A stretch of DNA of 64,000 nt from Nonomuraea fuscirosea (lineage in GTDB: Bacteria > Actinomycetota > Actinomycetes > Streptosporangiales > Streptosporangiaceae), in assembly GCF_003001935.1 (NCBI RefSeq), contig NZ_PVNG01000030.1:62001-126000 (forward strand). The letters run 5' to 3'. Made by a program: the position numbers and the translations under genes. Numbering within the stretch: position 1 is the first letter of the stretch; each line of letters starts with the position of its first letter. The notes beneath the pieces were generated by a model. The model was given only the letters and a program-made list of their open reading frames with translations. It was not told the DNA's origin and did no database searches. Positions 41,938 to 50,643 of the stretch are shown here, in pieces.

Positions 41938-43137
41938 TCAGCCCGGCGCGCCAGGGGCGCCGGGCGCGTAGCCGGGCGGGGGTGAGCCGCGAGCCACCGA
42001 CCTGGTGTGCATCGAGGGCACGGGGAAGTCGGCCCGCGCCGTGCTCATGCACTCCAGCAGCGCCCGCTGCTCCTCGTGGAAGTCGTGCTCGTCGACCATG
42101 TGCCGGGCCGCCCGCTCGTGCAGCAGCCCCAGCTCGGTGGCGGCGAGCTGGTAGTCGCGCATCGCGCGCACCCCCCGCTTGCCGCCGTAGGCGCGGGCCC
42201 ACTGCCGGGCCTGGCGGCGCCGGGAGAAGGCCGAGAGCATGTAGACGTCGGCCTGGGTGACGAGCTTGGTCGGCTCGTACGGCGGCAGATACCGCTGGAT
42301 GAGCGCCACGATGCGCCGCCGGTCCTTGAAGACCACGCCGATGAGCACGACCAGGACGACCAGCAGCACCAGATAGGCCACGACGAGCCCGGGGAAGCCG
42401 CCGTAGGAGGCCAGGCCGTTCCACAGCCCGTGCAGGATCATCGCCCCCGACCAGCCGGCCAGCACGTAGCTCACCCGCTCGGGCCCGCTCCGCTGGGCCG
42501 CGTACGCCACGCCGACCCCGATCATCGAGGTGAACAGCGGATGCGCCAGCGGCGACAGGATGCCGCGCAGCACCACCGTGACGGCCAGCCCCTTGACGCC
42601 GGAGGTGGACAGCGCGCCGAGGTAGTAGCTGACGTTCTCGCTCATGGCGAAGCCGAGGCCGACCATGCTGGCGTAGATGACGCCGTCGGTCGGCCCGTCC
42701 AGCTCGGCCCGGCGGAACCTGAGCAGGCCCAGCAGCACCAGGCCCTTCATCGTCTCCTCCACCACGGGCGCGCCGAACGTGGCCGCGATGTTGCGCGCGC
42801 TGGCCTCCGACAGCTGGGCGGTGTCGATGATGTAGTGCAGGTTGAGCGAGTTGATCACACCGGCGACGAGCACTGCGACGCCCGCGCCCCACGCGAAGGC
42901 GAAGATCAGGTTGCTGCGCGGCTCCGGCTCCATCCGGTCCAGCGCCAGCACCGCCGCGAGCAGCAGCGGAACCGGCGCCAGGGCGAGGGCGAGGGCGATG
43001 AAGAACTGCACCGGAGCGCCGTTGAAGACGTCGAAGGAGAACGAGACCAGAGCGCAGATGCCGGTGAGGACCAGCCCGATGATCAACGCGAACGACGGGC
43101 GGTCCTTCAACACCCAGCGTGGATCACGGGTCGCCAT
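41938..43137 (-). CDS. PrsW family intramembrane metalloprotease
   Basis: 399-aa membrane protein with about nine segments. PrsW motifs: EETMK at 127-131 in APVVEETMKGLVLLG, the conserved His in SPLAHPLFTSMIG, and HGLWN in ILHGLWNGLASYGG, which together make the metal site. Family members cut anti-sigma factors or other membrane proteins. The C-terminal 100 residues are cytoplasmic, charged and end in a Pro/Gly tail. The start overlaps the 3' end of the CDF gene by 14 bp. Target unknown. Confidence 0.87.
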   Translation of the reverse strand: MATRDPRWVLKDRPSFALIIGLVLTGICALVSFSFDVFNGAPVQFFIALALALAPVPLLLAAVLALDRMEPEPRSNLIFAFAWGAGVAVLVAGVINSLNLHYIIDTAQLSEASARNIAATFGAPVVEETMKGLVLLGLLRFRRAELDGPTDGVIYASMVGLGFAMSENVSYYLGALSTSGVKGLAVTVVLRGILSPLAHPLFTSMIGVGVAYAAQRSGPERVSYVLAGWSGAMILHGLWNGLASYGGFPGLVVAYLVLLVVLVVLIGVVFKDRRRIVALIQRYLPPYEPTKLVTQADVYMLSAFSRRRQARQWARAYGGKRGVRAMRDYQLAATELGLLHERAARHMVDEHDFHEEQRALLECMSTARADFPVPSMHTRSVARGSPPPGYAPGAPGAPG

Positions 43138-44125
43138 ACGGTGACCTTAACGGATCAGAGTGCCGGGGTCCGTGCGGGTCCTCGCAGTGCCGGTCGAGGC
43201 CGGGAATCCCGTGGTCGACCTGGAGTGTCGTGTGCCCGATCGCGAACCGTTCGTGCAGCAGGTCCGCGAGCCGGGTGCGCACCCGGTGGCAGTCGGAGCC
43301 CCTGGCCACGATCACGTGGGCCGACAGGGTCGGATAGCCACTCGTCACCGTCCAGACATGCAGGTCGTGGATCTCCTCCACGTCCGCGTCGGCGGCCAGC
43401 ACCCGGCCGATCTCGTCGGGGTCCAGGTCGCTGGGCGCGGCCTGGAGCAGCACCCGGCCGGAGTCGCGCAGCAGCCCCCACCCTGCCTTGAGCATGAGGG
43501 CGGCCACGACCAGGGCGGCGATCGTGTCGGCCTGGCGGAAGCCGGTCAGCCAGACCACGAGGCCGGCCACGGCGGTGGCGATGAAGGCGTACATGTCGTT
43601 GAGCACGTGCTGGAAGGCGCCCTCGACGTTGAGGCTGCGCCGGTTCGCCCTGGACAGCAGCCAGGCGGCCAGCGCGTTGACCGCGATGCCCGCGACGGCG
43701 GTGACGACCACGATCGGGCCGTGCACCTCGGGCGGCTCCAGCAGCCTGCGCACGCCCTCGTAGACGAAGTACGCCACCAGCAGCAGCAGCGTCACCCCGT
43801 TGATCTGTGCGGAGAGGATCTCGGCCCGCTTGTAGCCGAAGGTGTAGGCCCCCTTCGCCGGCCTGGCGGCGATGCGCATCGCGATCAGGGCCAGCGCGAT
43901 GGCGCTGGCGTCGGTGAGCATGTGGGCGGCGTCGGAGATCAGCGCGATCGAGTTGGCGACCACACCGGCGACCACCTCGACCGCCATGTAGCCGAGGATC
44001 AGCGCCAGCGCGCCGAGGAGGTAACGCCGGTCGGCGTCCGCGCTCAGCGCATGGCCGTGCCCATGACCGTGCCCATGACTGTGCCCGCCCCCGCGGGTCT
44101 GATCGGGCCCGTGATCGCCGCTCAT
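43124..44125 (-). CDS. Cation diffusion facilitator (zinc/cobalt/cadmium-type exporter)
   Basis: 333 aa, six segments. The N-terminus has a His-rich metal tail GGGHSHGHGHGHGHAL (12-27). Metal-site residues: SDAAHMLTD in segment two and HVLNDMYAFIATAV (HxxxD) in segment five; C-terminal cytoplasmic domain with IHDLHVWTVTSG. ATG 44125 overlaps the ArsR stop (ATGA), so sensor and exporter are one operon. The two metal-binding motifs of the sensor suggest divalent soft metals. Confidence 0.92.
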   Translation of the reverse strand: MSGDHGPDQTRGGGHSHGHGHGHGHALSADADRRYLLGALALILGYMAVEVVAGVVANSIALISDAAHMLTDASAIALALIAMRIAARPAKGAYTFGYKRAEILSAQINGVTLLLLVAYFVYEGVRRLLEPPEVHGPIVVVTAVAGIAVNALAAWLLSRANRRSLNVEGAFQHVLNDMYAFIATAVAGLVVWLTGFRQADTIAALVVAALMLKAGWGLLRDSGRVLLQAAPSDLDPDEIGRVLAADADVEEIHDLHVWTVTSGYPTLSAHVIVARGSDCHRVRTRLADLLHERFAIGHTTLQVDHGIPGLDRHCEDPHGPRHSDPLRSPYGDP

Positions 44126-44505
44126 CCGGTCTCCTTCAGATGCTCCCGGCTCAGGTCGAGGAGCATGCGGACGTGAGCGTCCGCCAACCGGTAGTAGATC
44201 ATGCGCCCGGCTCTGCGGCTGGCCACGATGCCGGCCGTGCGCAGCAGGCGCAGCGCGTGGGAGACGGCGGTGTCGGTCACCTCGACGGCGTCGGCCAGGT
44301 CGCACACGCACAGCTCCCCCGCCTCCAGCAGCGCGTACAGCAGCCGGGCCCGCGTGGGGTCGCCGAGCAGGCGGAACAGCTCGGCCAGCCGGGTGGCCTC
44401 GTCAGGCGTCACGAGCCGGTCCCTGGTGGCCGCGACCCTGGCCGCGTCCGGCTCCGGCACGACGCACCCGTCCAGCGCCGCCACAACACCTGAAGAGCTA
44501 TTCAT
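44122..44505 (-). CDS. ArsR/SmtB family metal-sensing repressor
   Basis: 127-aa winged-HTH repressor. It has two metal sites: the alpha-3 motif ELCVCDL (Cys66, Cys68) as in CadC/ArsR, and the alpha-5 motif DxH-N10-HxxE (Asp109, His111, His122, Glu125) as in SmtB/CzrA. Having both is uncommon and points to Cd, Pb or Zn/Co sensing. The recognition helix is TDTAVSHALRLLRTAG. Leaderless or nearly so: start ATG 44505 lies in the candidate operator. Represses itself and the downstream CDF exporter. Confidence 0.92.
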   Translation of the reverse strand: MNSSSGVVAALDGCVVPEPDAARVAATRDRLVTPDEATRLAELFRLLGDPTRARLLYALLEAGELCVCDLADAVEVTDTAVSHALRLLRTAGIVASRRAGRMIYYRLADAHVRMLLDLSREHLKETG

Positions 44506-44515
44506 ATGTGCATGA
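44502..44515 (-). promoter_or_regulatory. Candidate ArsR operator
   Basis: TCAT-ATGTGC-ATGA (44502-44515) inverted repeat spans the arsR start codon; ArsR/SmtB sites are usually 12-2-12 AT-rich imperfect repeats of this character. The ctaB terminator lies 17 bp further upstream. Confidence 0.5.
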
Positions 44516-44520
44516 TACGA

Positions 44521-44551
44521 AAGAGGAAAAGCCCGGCGCAACGGCCGGGCG
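44521..44551 (-). terminator. Rho-independent terminator of ctaB
   Basis: GCCCGGC (44532-44538) pairs with GCCGGGC (44545-44551), 6-nt loop; on the minus strand it is followed by TTTTCCTCTTT. It starts 18 bp after the ctaB stop. One of the few hairpins in the window with a genuine U-tract. Confidence 0.88.
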
Positions 44552-44569
44552 GTGGGCAGGACGAGAGGC

Positions 44570-45508
44570 TCAGGCCAGCAGCGGATCGATCGCCACGGCC
44601 AGGAACAGCAGCGCCAGGTAGGCATTGGACCAGTGGAAGAAGCGCATCGGCCGCAGGTCGACGCCCGTCTTGCCGGCGTTGAGCCGGGCGAGCAGGCGGT
44701 GCACCTCCCACAGGCACATCGCGCCCAGCACGGCGGCCACGATCGCGTAGAACGGCGTGGTGCCCGCCACCGGCCACAGCGCCAGCGAGCACAGCACGGT
44801 GGCCCAGGTGTAGGCGATGGACTCCAGCACGACCCGCCGCTCGGTGGCCACCACCGGCAACATCGGCACCTTGGCCGCCGCGTAGTCCTCCTTGTAGCGC
44901 ATGGCCAGCGTCCAGGTGTGCGGCGGCGTCCAGAAGAACACCACGCCGAAGAGCACCAGCGGCGCCCAGTCGAGCCGCTCGGTGATGCCGGCCCAGCCGA
45001 TCATCACCGGCATGCAGCCCGCGATGCCGCCCCACACGATGTTCTGGGCCGTGCGCCGCTTGAGGATCATCGAGTAGACCAGCACGTAGAACAGGATCGC
45101 CGCGAGCGACAGCACCGCGGCCAGCCAGTTGGTGGTCGCCCAGAGGCCGATGGTGGACAGCACGCCCAGCACGATGCCGAAGATCAGCGCGCCGCGGGGC
45201 GAGACCTGGTGCCTGGCCAGCGGCCTGCGGCGGGTGCGGCGCATCTTCTGGTCGATGTCGCGGTCCACGTAGCAGTTGAGCGCGTTGGCGCTGCCCGCCG
45301 ACAGGGTGCCGAAGACCATGACCGCGATCGACGTCCACAGCGGCGGCAGGCCGCCCGCGGCGAGGAACATCACCGGCAGCGTCGTGATCAGCAGCAACTC
45401 GATGATCCGCGGCTTGGTGAGCGCGATGTAGGCCTTGATGGTCATGCCTATCGAGCGCGGCGCCTCCACCTGCGGTGAAGGGGCCGTCGCCTGCCTGTTG
45501 GTCAGCAC
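44570..45508 (-). CDS. ctaB: Protohaem IX farnesyltransferase
   Basis: 312-aa membrane prenyltransferase of the UbiA family, making haem O from protohaem and farnesyl diphosphate, the step before CtaA. Prenyl-diphosphate motif NALNCYVDRDIDQKMRRTRR, second Asp site near YKEDYAAAKVPMLPVVATE, and the opening IALTKPRIIELLLITTLPVM. Start uncertain: GTG 45508 or TTG 45514 after GGAAG, giving the 25-residue hydrophilic N-terminus seen in actinobacteria; a Met 28 codons later is less likely. Divergent from tkt, the standard actinobacterial arrangement. Confidence 0.94.
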   Translation of the reverse strand: MLTNRQATAPSPQVEAPRSIGMTIKAYIALTKPRIIELLLITTLPVMFLAAGGLPPLWTSIAVMVFGTLSAGSANALNCYVDRDIDQKMRRTRRRPLARHQVSPRGALIFGIVLGVLSTIGLWATTNWLAAVLSLAAILFYVLVYSMILKRRTAQNIVWGGIAGCMPVMIGWAGITERLDWAPLVLFGVVFFWTPPHTWTLAMRYKEDYAAAKVPMLPVVATERRVVLESIAYTWATVLCSLALWPVAGTTPFYAIVAAVLGAMCLWEVHRLLARLNAGKTGVDLRPMRFFHWSNAYLALLFLAVAIDPLLA

Positions 45509-45820
45509 CGTCAAGGCGCTTCCAGCCTGTGCGGAGTCAACGCGTAACCTCTGATAAGAGCGGATCCATGGGCGGGCGCCGTGACGCCCCTGCGAACAAC
45601 CAAACTGTAGTCGCAGGGTCGGCCGGTCCGGCCAATGGGGGGCTTGCGCCGTACATGGACACGCGCGGGTGGAATGGGAATCGATCGCCATCTCCACTCG
45701 GTTAGGGTCCCGTGTAGGCGCGGGCCGCACAACCAGCGGCGGGCCGCCGAAGACGGTCGGCCGCGGGGCGGGAAAGCCGACCGGCACCACCACGACAACT
45801 AGATTCCGGAGATCGAGCAC
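45509..45820. promoter_or_regulatory. 312-bp divergent promoter region between ctaB and tkt
   Basis: No gene is seen. Contains the outward promoters of ctaB and tkt. Possible tkt -10 elements are GATAAG (45553) and TAGGGT near 45703, but no confident -35 spacing was found. A GC-rich leader of about 100 bp precedes tkt. Confidence 0.55.
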
Positions 45821-47929
45821 TTGAGCACCGAACTCGTGCCAGCCCTTGAATGGACCGACCTGGACAAGCAGGCGGTCGACGTCGTTCGAGCCCTGGCGAT
45901 GGACGCAGTGGAGAAGGCGGGCTCGGGTCATCCCGGCACCGCCATGAGCCTGGCCCCCGCCGCATACCTGCTGTTCCAGCGCGTGATGCGCCACGACCCG
46001 ACCGATCCCGGCTGGATCGGCCGCGACCGTTTCGTCCTGTCGTGCGGCCATTCCAGCCTGACGCTCTACATCCAGCTCTACCTGTCCGGCTACGGGCTGA
46101 CGCTCGACGACCTGCGGCGGCTGCGCCAGTGGGACAGCCTGACGCCCGGCCACCCCGAGCACGGCCACACGGCCGGCGTGGAGACGACGACGGGCCCGCT
46201 GGGCCAGGGCCTGGGCAACGCGGTCGGCATGGCGATCGCGGCCCGCCGCGAGCGCGGCCTGTTCGACCCCGACGCCGCGCAGGGCGCCTCGCCGTTCGAC
46301 CACCGCATCTGGTGCTTCGTCAGCGACGGCGACATCGAGGAGGGCATCAGCCACGAGGCCAGCTCGATCGCCGGCCACCAGAAGCTGGGCAACCTCATCG
46401 TCGTCTGGGACGACAACCACATCTCCATCGAGGACGACACGCAGATCGCGAAGTCCGAGGACGTGGTCGCGCGCTACCAGGCCTACGGCTGGCACACCGA
46501 GAGCGTCGACTGGACCGTCACCGGCGACTACGCCGAGGACGTCCCGGCCCTGTACGAAGCCCTTGAGGCGGCCAAGGCCGAGACCGACCGCCCGTCGTTC
46601 ATCCGGCTGCGCACGATCATCGGCTGGCCGGCGCCCAACAAGCAGAACACCGGCAAGGTCCACGGCTCCGCCCTGGGCGAGGCCGAGGTCGCCGCCACCA
46701 AGCAGGTGCTGGGCATGGACCCGGCCAAGACCTTCGACGTGCCGGCCGAGGTGCTCGACCACGTCCGCGGCGTCGCCCAGCGCGGCCGCGCCGAGCACGC
46801 CGAGTGGGAGAAGACCTACGCCGAGTGGCGCCTGGCCAACCCCGAGCGCGCCGCCGAGCTCGACCGCATCTCCCACCGGGAGCTGCCGGCCGGCTGGGCC
46901 ACGGCGCTGCCGTCGTTCGAGAAGGGCTCCTCGGTCGCCACCCGCAAGGCCTCGGGCGAGGTGCTCAACGCGCTCGCGCCGGTGCTGCCCGAGCTGTGGG
47001 GCGGCTCGGCCGACCTGGCCGAGTCCAACAACACCACGATGAAGGGCGAGCCGTCCTTCATCCCCGAGGAGTTCCAGACCAAGGCGTTCCCGGGCAACCG
47101 TTACGGCCGCACGCTGCACTTCGGCATCCGTGAGCACGCCATGGGCGCCATTCTCAACGGCATCGCGCTGCACGGCGGCACCCGCCCCTACGGCGGCACG
47201 TTCCTGGTCTTCTCCGACTACATGCGTCCCTCGGTGCGCCTGGCCGCGCTGATGAAGCTGCCGGTCACGTACGTGTGGACGCACGACTCCATCGGCCTCG
47301 GCGAGGACGGCCCGACCCACCAGCCGATCGAGCACCTGTGGGCGCTGCGCGCGATCCCCGGGCTCGACGTGGTGCGCCCGGCCGACGCCAACGAGACCGC
47401 CTACGCCTGGAAGGCCGTGCTGGAGCACACCGACCGGCCCGCCGCGCTGGCGCTGACCCGGCAGAACCTGCCGGTCTACGAGGGCACGAGCGCCGACGGC
47501 GTGGCCCGCGGCGGTTACGTGCTGCGCGAGGCGTCCGACGGCCAGCCGAGGGTCATCCTCATCGCCACCGGCAGCGAGGTGGAGATCGCGGTCAACGGCC
47601 GCGACATCCTGGAGTCTCAGGGAATACCCACGCGAGTGGTGTCCATGCCGTGTGTCGAGTGGTTCAACGGGCAGGATTCCGCATACAGGCAGACGGTTCT
47701 GCCCTCGTCGATCCGGGCTCGCGTAGCGGTCGAGGCGGGCATCGCGCTCGGCTGGCACGCCTACGTCGGCGAGTGCGGTGAAGTGGTCAGTCTCGAACAC
47801 TTCGGTGCCTCCGCCCCGTACAGGACTCTGTACGAGCAGTTCGGACTGACGGCGGAGCGCGTGGCGGCCGCGGCCAAGGCGAGCCTGGCCAAGCTGGGTC
47901 AGGACAAGGGCGAGACGACGGGAAACTGA
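45821..47929 (+). CDS. tkt: Transketolase
   Basis: 702-aa TPP enzyme moving two-carbon units between pentose-phosphate and glycolytic sugars. N-terminal GSGHPGTAMSLAPAAYLLF, the TPP/Mg motif GDGDIEEGISHEASSIAGHQ near 167-186, and the central HDSIGLGEDGPTHQPIEHL at about 485-503 are all present. Start is TTG 45821 with GGAG upstream. Heads the operon tkt-tal-pgi-zwf-opcA-pgl. Confidence 0.97.
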   Translation: MSTELVPALEWTDLDKQAVDVVRALAMDAVEKAGSGHPGTAMSLAPAAYLLFQRVMRHDPTDPGWIGRDRFVLSCGHSSLTLYIQLYLSGYGLTLDDLRRLRQWDSLTPGHPEHGHTAGVETTTGPLGQGLGNAVGMAIAARRERGLFDPDAAQGASPFDHRIWCFVSDGDIEEGISHEASSIAGHQKLGNLIVVWDDNHISIEDDTQIAKSEDVVARYQAYGWHTESVDWTVTGDYAEDVPALYEALEAAKAETDRPSFIRLRTIIGWPAPNKQNTGKVHGSALGEAEVAATKQVLGMDPAKTFDVPAEVLDHVRGVAQRGRAEHAEWEKTYAEWRLANPERAAELDRISHRELPAGWATALPSFEKGSSVATRKASGEVLNALAPVLPELWGGSADLAESNNTTMKGEPSFIPEEFQTKAFPGNRYGRTLHFGIREHAMGAILNGIALHGGTRPYGGTFLVFSDYMRPSVRLAALMKLPVTYVWTHDSIGLGEDGPTHQPIEHLWALRAIPGLDVVRPADANETAYAWKAVLEHTDRPAALALTRQNLPVYEGTSADGVARGGYVLREASDGQPRVILIATGSEVEIAVNGRDILESQGIPTRVVSMPCVEWFNGQDSAYRQTVLPSSIRARVAVEAGIALGWHAYVGECGEVVSLEHFGASAPYRTLYEQFGLTAERVAAAAKASLAKLGQDKGETTGN

Positions 47930-47937
47930 GAAAGATC

Positions 47938-49029
47938 ATGAGCGAGAACCTCAACAAGCTGTCCGGCCAGGGCGTTGCCATCTGGCTCGACGACATCAGC
48001 CGCGAGCGCCTGCGCACGGGCAACCTCGACCAGCTGATCAAGGAGAAGAACGTCGTCGGGGTGACCTCCAACCCGACGATCTTCGCCGGCGCGCTGAGCA
48101 AGGGCGACGCCTACGACACCCAGCTGCACGACCTGGCCGTACGCGGCGTCGACGTGGGTGAGGCCGTACGCGCCATCACCACCTACGACATCCGCTGGGC
48201 CGCCGACGTGCTGCGCCCGGTCTACGACGCCAGCGGCGGCGTGGACGGCCGCGTGTCGCTGGAGGTGGACCCGCGCCTGGCCCGCGAGAGCGAGAAGACG
48301 ATCGCCGAGGCCCGCGCGCTGTGGTGGCTGGTCGACCGGCCCAACCTGCTGATCAAGATCCCGGCCACGCTGGAGGGGCTGCCCGCGATCACGCAGGCGA
48401 TCTCCGAGGGCATCAGCGTCAACGTCACGCTGATCTTCTCCCTGGAGCGCTACCGCGCGGTCATGGACGCCTGGCTGACCGGCCTGGAGGCGGCCCAGGC
48501 CAAGGGCCTCGACCTGGCCTCGATCGAGTCGGTGGCCTCCTTCTTCGTCAGCCGCGTCGACACCGAGATCGACAAGCGGCTCGACCAGCTCGGCAAGCCG
48601 GAGCTCAAGGGCAAGGCGGGCGTGGCCAACGCGCGCCTGGCGTACGCGGCGTTCGAGGACGTCGTCAACTCCGAGCGCTGGCAGCGCCTGCGCGCCGCCG
48701 GCGCGCGCCCGCAGCGGCCGCTGTGGGCCTCGACCGGGGTCAAGAACCCCGAATACTCCGACACCCTCTACGTCGACCAGCTCGTCGCGCCCGGCACCGT
48801 CAACACGATGCCGGAGAAGACGCTCGACGCCACGGCCGACCACGCCAACGTCACCGGCGACACCGTGCGCCCCTTCTACGAGCAGGCCTGGAACACCATG
48901 GCCGCGCTGAAGGACGCCGGCGTCGACTACGACGACGTGGTGCGGGTCCTGGAGGAGGAGGGCGTGGAGAAGTTCGAGGCGTCCTGGAACGAGCTGCTCG
49001 AGAGCGTCAGCAAGAACCTGGTTCCGTGA
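47938..49029 (+). CDS. tal: Transaldolase
   Basis: 363-aa class I aldolase transferring dihydroxyacetone units in the pentose-phosphate pathway. Schiff-base Lys in RPNLLIKIPAT (near residue 139), N-terminal GVAIWLDDISRERL and VVGVTSNPTIFAGAL, and the phosphate-site ASTGVKNPEYSDTLYVD. Starts 8 bp after tkt; its stop overlaps the pgi start (TGATG). Confidence 0.97.
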   Translation: MSENLNKLSGQGVAIWLDDISRERLRTGNLDQLIKEKNVVGVTSNPTIFAGALSKGDAYDTQLHDLAVRGVDVGEAVRAITTYDIRWAADVLRPVYDASGGVDGRVSLEVDPRLARESEKTIAEARALWWLVDRPNLLIKIPATLEGLPAITQAISEGISVNVTLIFSLERYRAVMDAWLTGLEAAQAKGLDLASIESVASFFVSRVDTEIDKRLDQLGKPELKGKAGVANARLAYAAFEDVVNSERWQRLRAAGARPQRPLWASTGVKNPEYSDTLYVDQLVAPGTVNTMPEKTLDATADHANVTGDTVRPFYEQAWNTMAALKDAGVDYDDVVRVLEEEGVEKFEASWNELLESVSKNLVP

Positions 49030-50642
49030 TGGAGGTCTCTTACCGCGAGGAGGGGGTGGCCTCGGCCGCCTCCTCCGCCGCGGGGCGCCTCGTCGCCGAC
49101 GGCGTGCCCGCGCGGCTCGCCGCCGGCGACCCCACGTTGTGGGGTGAGGACGCCGAGGCGGAGGCGGCGGTCAGGCTCGGCTGGCTGACGCTGCCCCGCT
49201 CCTCCCGCGAGCTGCTGCCCGTCCTGGGCGAGCTCGCGGGCCGGGCCCGCGCCGCGGGCCTGACGAACGTGGTCCTGGCCGGGATGGGCGGCTCCTCGCT
49301 GGCGGCGCAGGTCATCTGCGACACCGCCGACGTGCCGCTCACGGTGCTGGACACGAGCGATCCAGGGCAGGTGCGCCGGGCGCTGGCGGAGGGGCTGGAG
49401 TCGACGGTCCTGGTGGTGTCGAGCAAGAGCGGCTCGACCGTGGAGACCGACTGCCACCTGCGGATCTACGAGCGGCTCTTCGCCGAGGCGGGCCTCGCGC
49501 CCGCCGGCCGCGTCGTGGTCGTCACCGACCCTGGCTCGCCGCTGGAGCGACGGGCCGTGGCGGCCGGTTACGACCTGGTGCTCGCCCCTCATGGCGTGGG
49601 CGGCCGCTACTCCGCGCTGTCGGCGTTCGGGCTGGTGCCCGCCGCGCTGGCGGGGGCGGACGTGGAGCGGCTGCTCGACGACGCGGAAGAGGTGCTGCCG
49701 CTGTTGTCGCTCGACAGCGGCAACCCCGGCCTCGACCTGGGCGCGGCGCTCGCCGGCGCGGCCCTGGCCGGCCGGGACAAGCTGATTCTCGAGGACCAGC
49801 TCTCGGCCATCACCGGGCTGCCCGACTGGATCGAGCAGCTCGTCGCCGAGTCCACCGGCAAGCAGGGCAGGGGGATCCTGCCTGTCGTGGCCGCCGACCC
49901 GGCCGGGACGGATGACGAGCTGGTCGTGGCGATCGAGTCCGACGTCGGCGACGTCCGCGTGGACGGGCCGCTCGGCGCGCAGTTCCTCGTCTGGGAGTAC
50001 GCCGTCGCCATCGCCGGGACGCTGCTCGGCATCGACCCCTTCGACCAGCCGAACGTGGCCGAGTCGAAGGAGAACACCGCCGCCCTGCTGGCCCTGCCCG
50101 ATCTGCCGACCGACGCTCCCGCGTTCGCGGACGGCCCGGTCGAGGCGTACGGGCCGGTGACGGCCAAGGACCTGCCCGGCCTGTTCGCCGAGCTGCTGGA
50201 CGCGGTCCCCGATGACGGCTACCTGGCGATCACCGCCTACCTCGACCGGCTGGCGGCCTTCGACGCGCCGGTGCCCGACGGGGCCGACTTCGAGCAGATG
50301 ACCGACGCCTGGATGATGGCCGACCCGGCCACGCTGCGGGCGCTGCTCGCGCTGCGCACCGAGCGGCCGGTCACGTTCGGGTGGGGGCCGCGATTCCTGC
50401 ACTCGACCGGGCAATACCACAAGGGCGGCCCGCAGAACGGGGTGTTCCTGCAGATCACCGGGGCGGTGACCGAGGACGTCGCCGTGCCGGGCAGACCGTA
50501 CACGCTGGGCCGGCTCCAGCTCGCGCAGGCGCTCGGCGACCTGGGGGCGCTGGAGACCCGCGGGCGTCCGGCCGTACGCCTGCACTTGACCGACCGCGCG
50601 GCCGGAGTCGCGCGTTTGCTCGCAGCCGCACAGGAGGCTTGA
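49029..50642 (+). CDS. pgi: Glucose-6-phosphate isomerase
   Basis: 537-aa isomerase linking fructose-6-P to the oxidative branch. This is the divergent actinobacterial form found within tal-pgi-zwf operons: GMGGSSLAAQVI, the phosphate loop SSKSGSTVETDCHLRIYE, and FDQPNVAESKENT near the active site. The C-terminal FGWGPRFLHSTGQYHKGGPQ is characteristic. ATG 49029 shares one base with the tal stop. Confidence 0.93.
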   Translation: MEVSYREEGVASAASSAAGRLVADGVPARLAAGDPTLWGEDAEAEAAVRLGWLTLPRSSRELLPVLGELAGRARAAGLTNVVLAGMGGSSLAAQVICDTADVPLTVLDTSDPGQVRRALAEGLESTVLVVSSKSGSTVETDCHLRIYERLFAEAGLAPAGRVVVVTDPGSPLERRAVAAGYDLVLAPHGVGGRYSALSAFGLVPAALAGADVERLLDDAEEVLPLLSLDSGNPGLDLGAALAGAALAGRDKLILEDQLSAITGLPDWIEQLVAESTGKQGRGILPVVAADPAGTDDELVVAIESDVGDVRVDGPLGAQFLVWEYAVAIAGTLLGIDPFDQPNVAESKENTAALLALPDLPTDAPAFADGPVEAYGPVTAKDLPGLFAELLDAVPDDGYLAITAYLDRLAAFDAPVPDGADFEQMTDAWMMADPATLRALLALRTERPVTFGWGPRFLHSTGQYHKGGPQNGVFLQITGAVTEDVAVPGRPYTLGRLQLAQALGDLGALETRGRPAVRLHLTDRAAGVARLLAAAQEA

Positions 50643-50643
50643 G

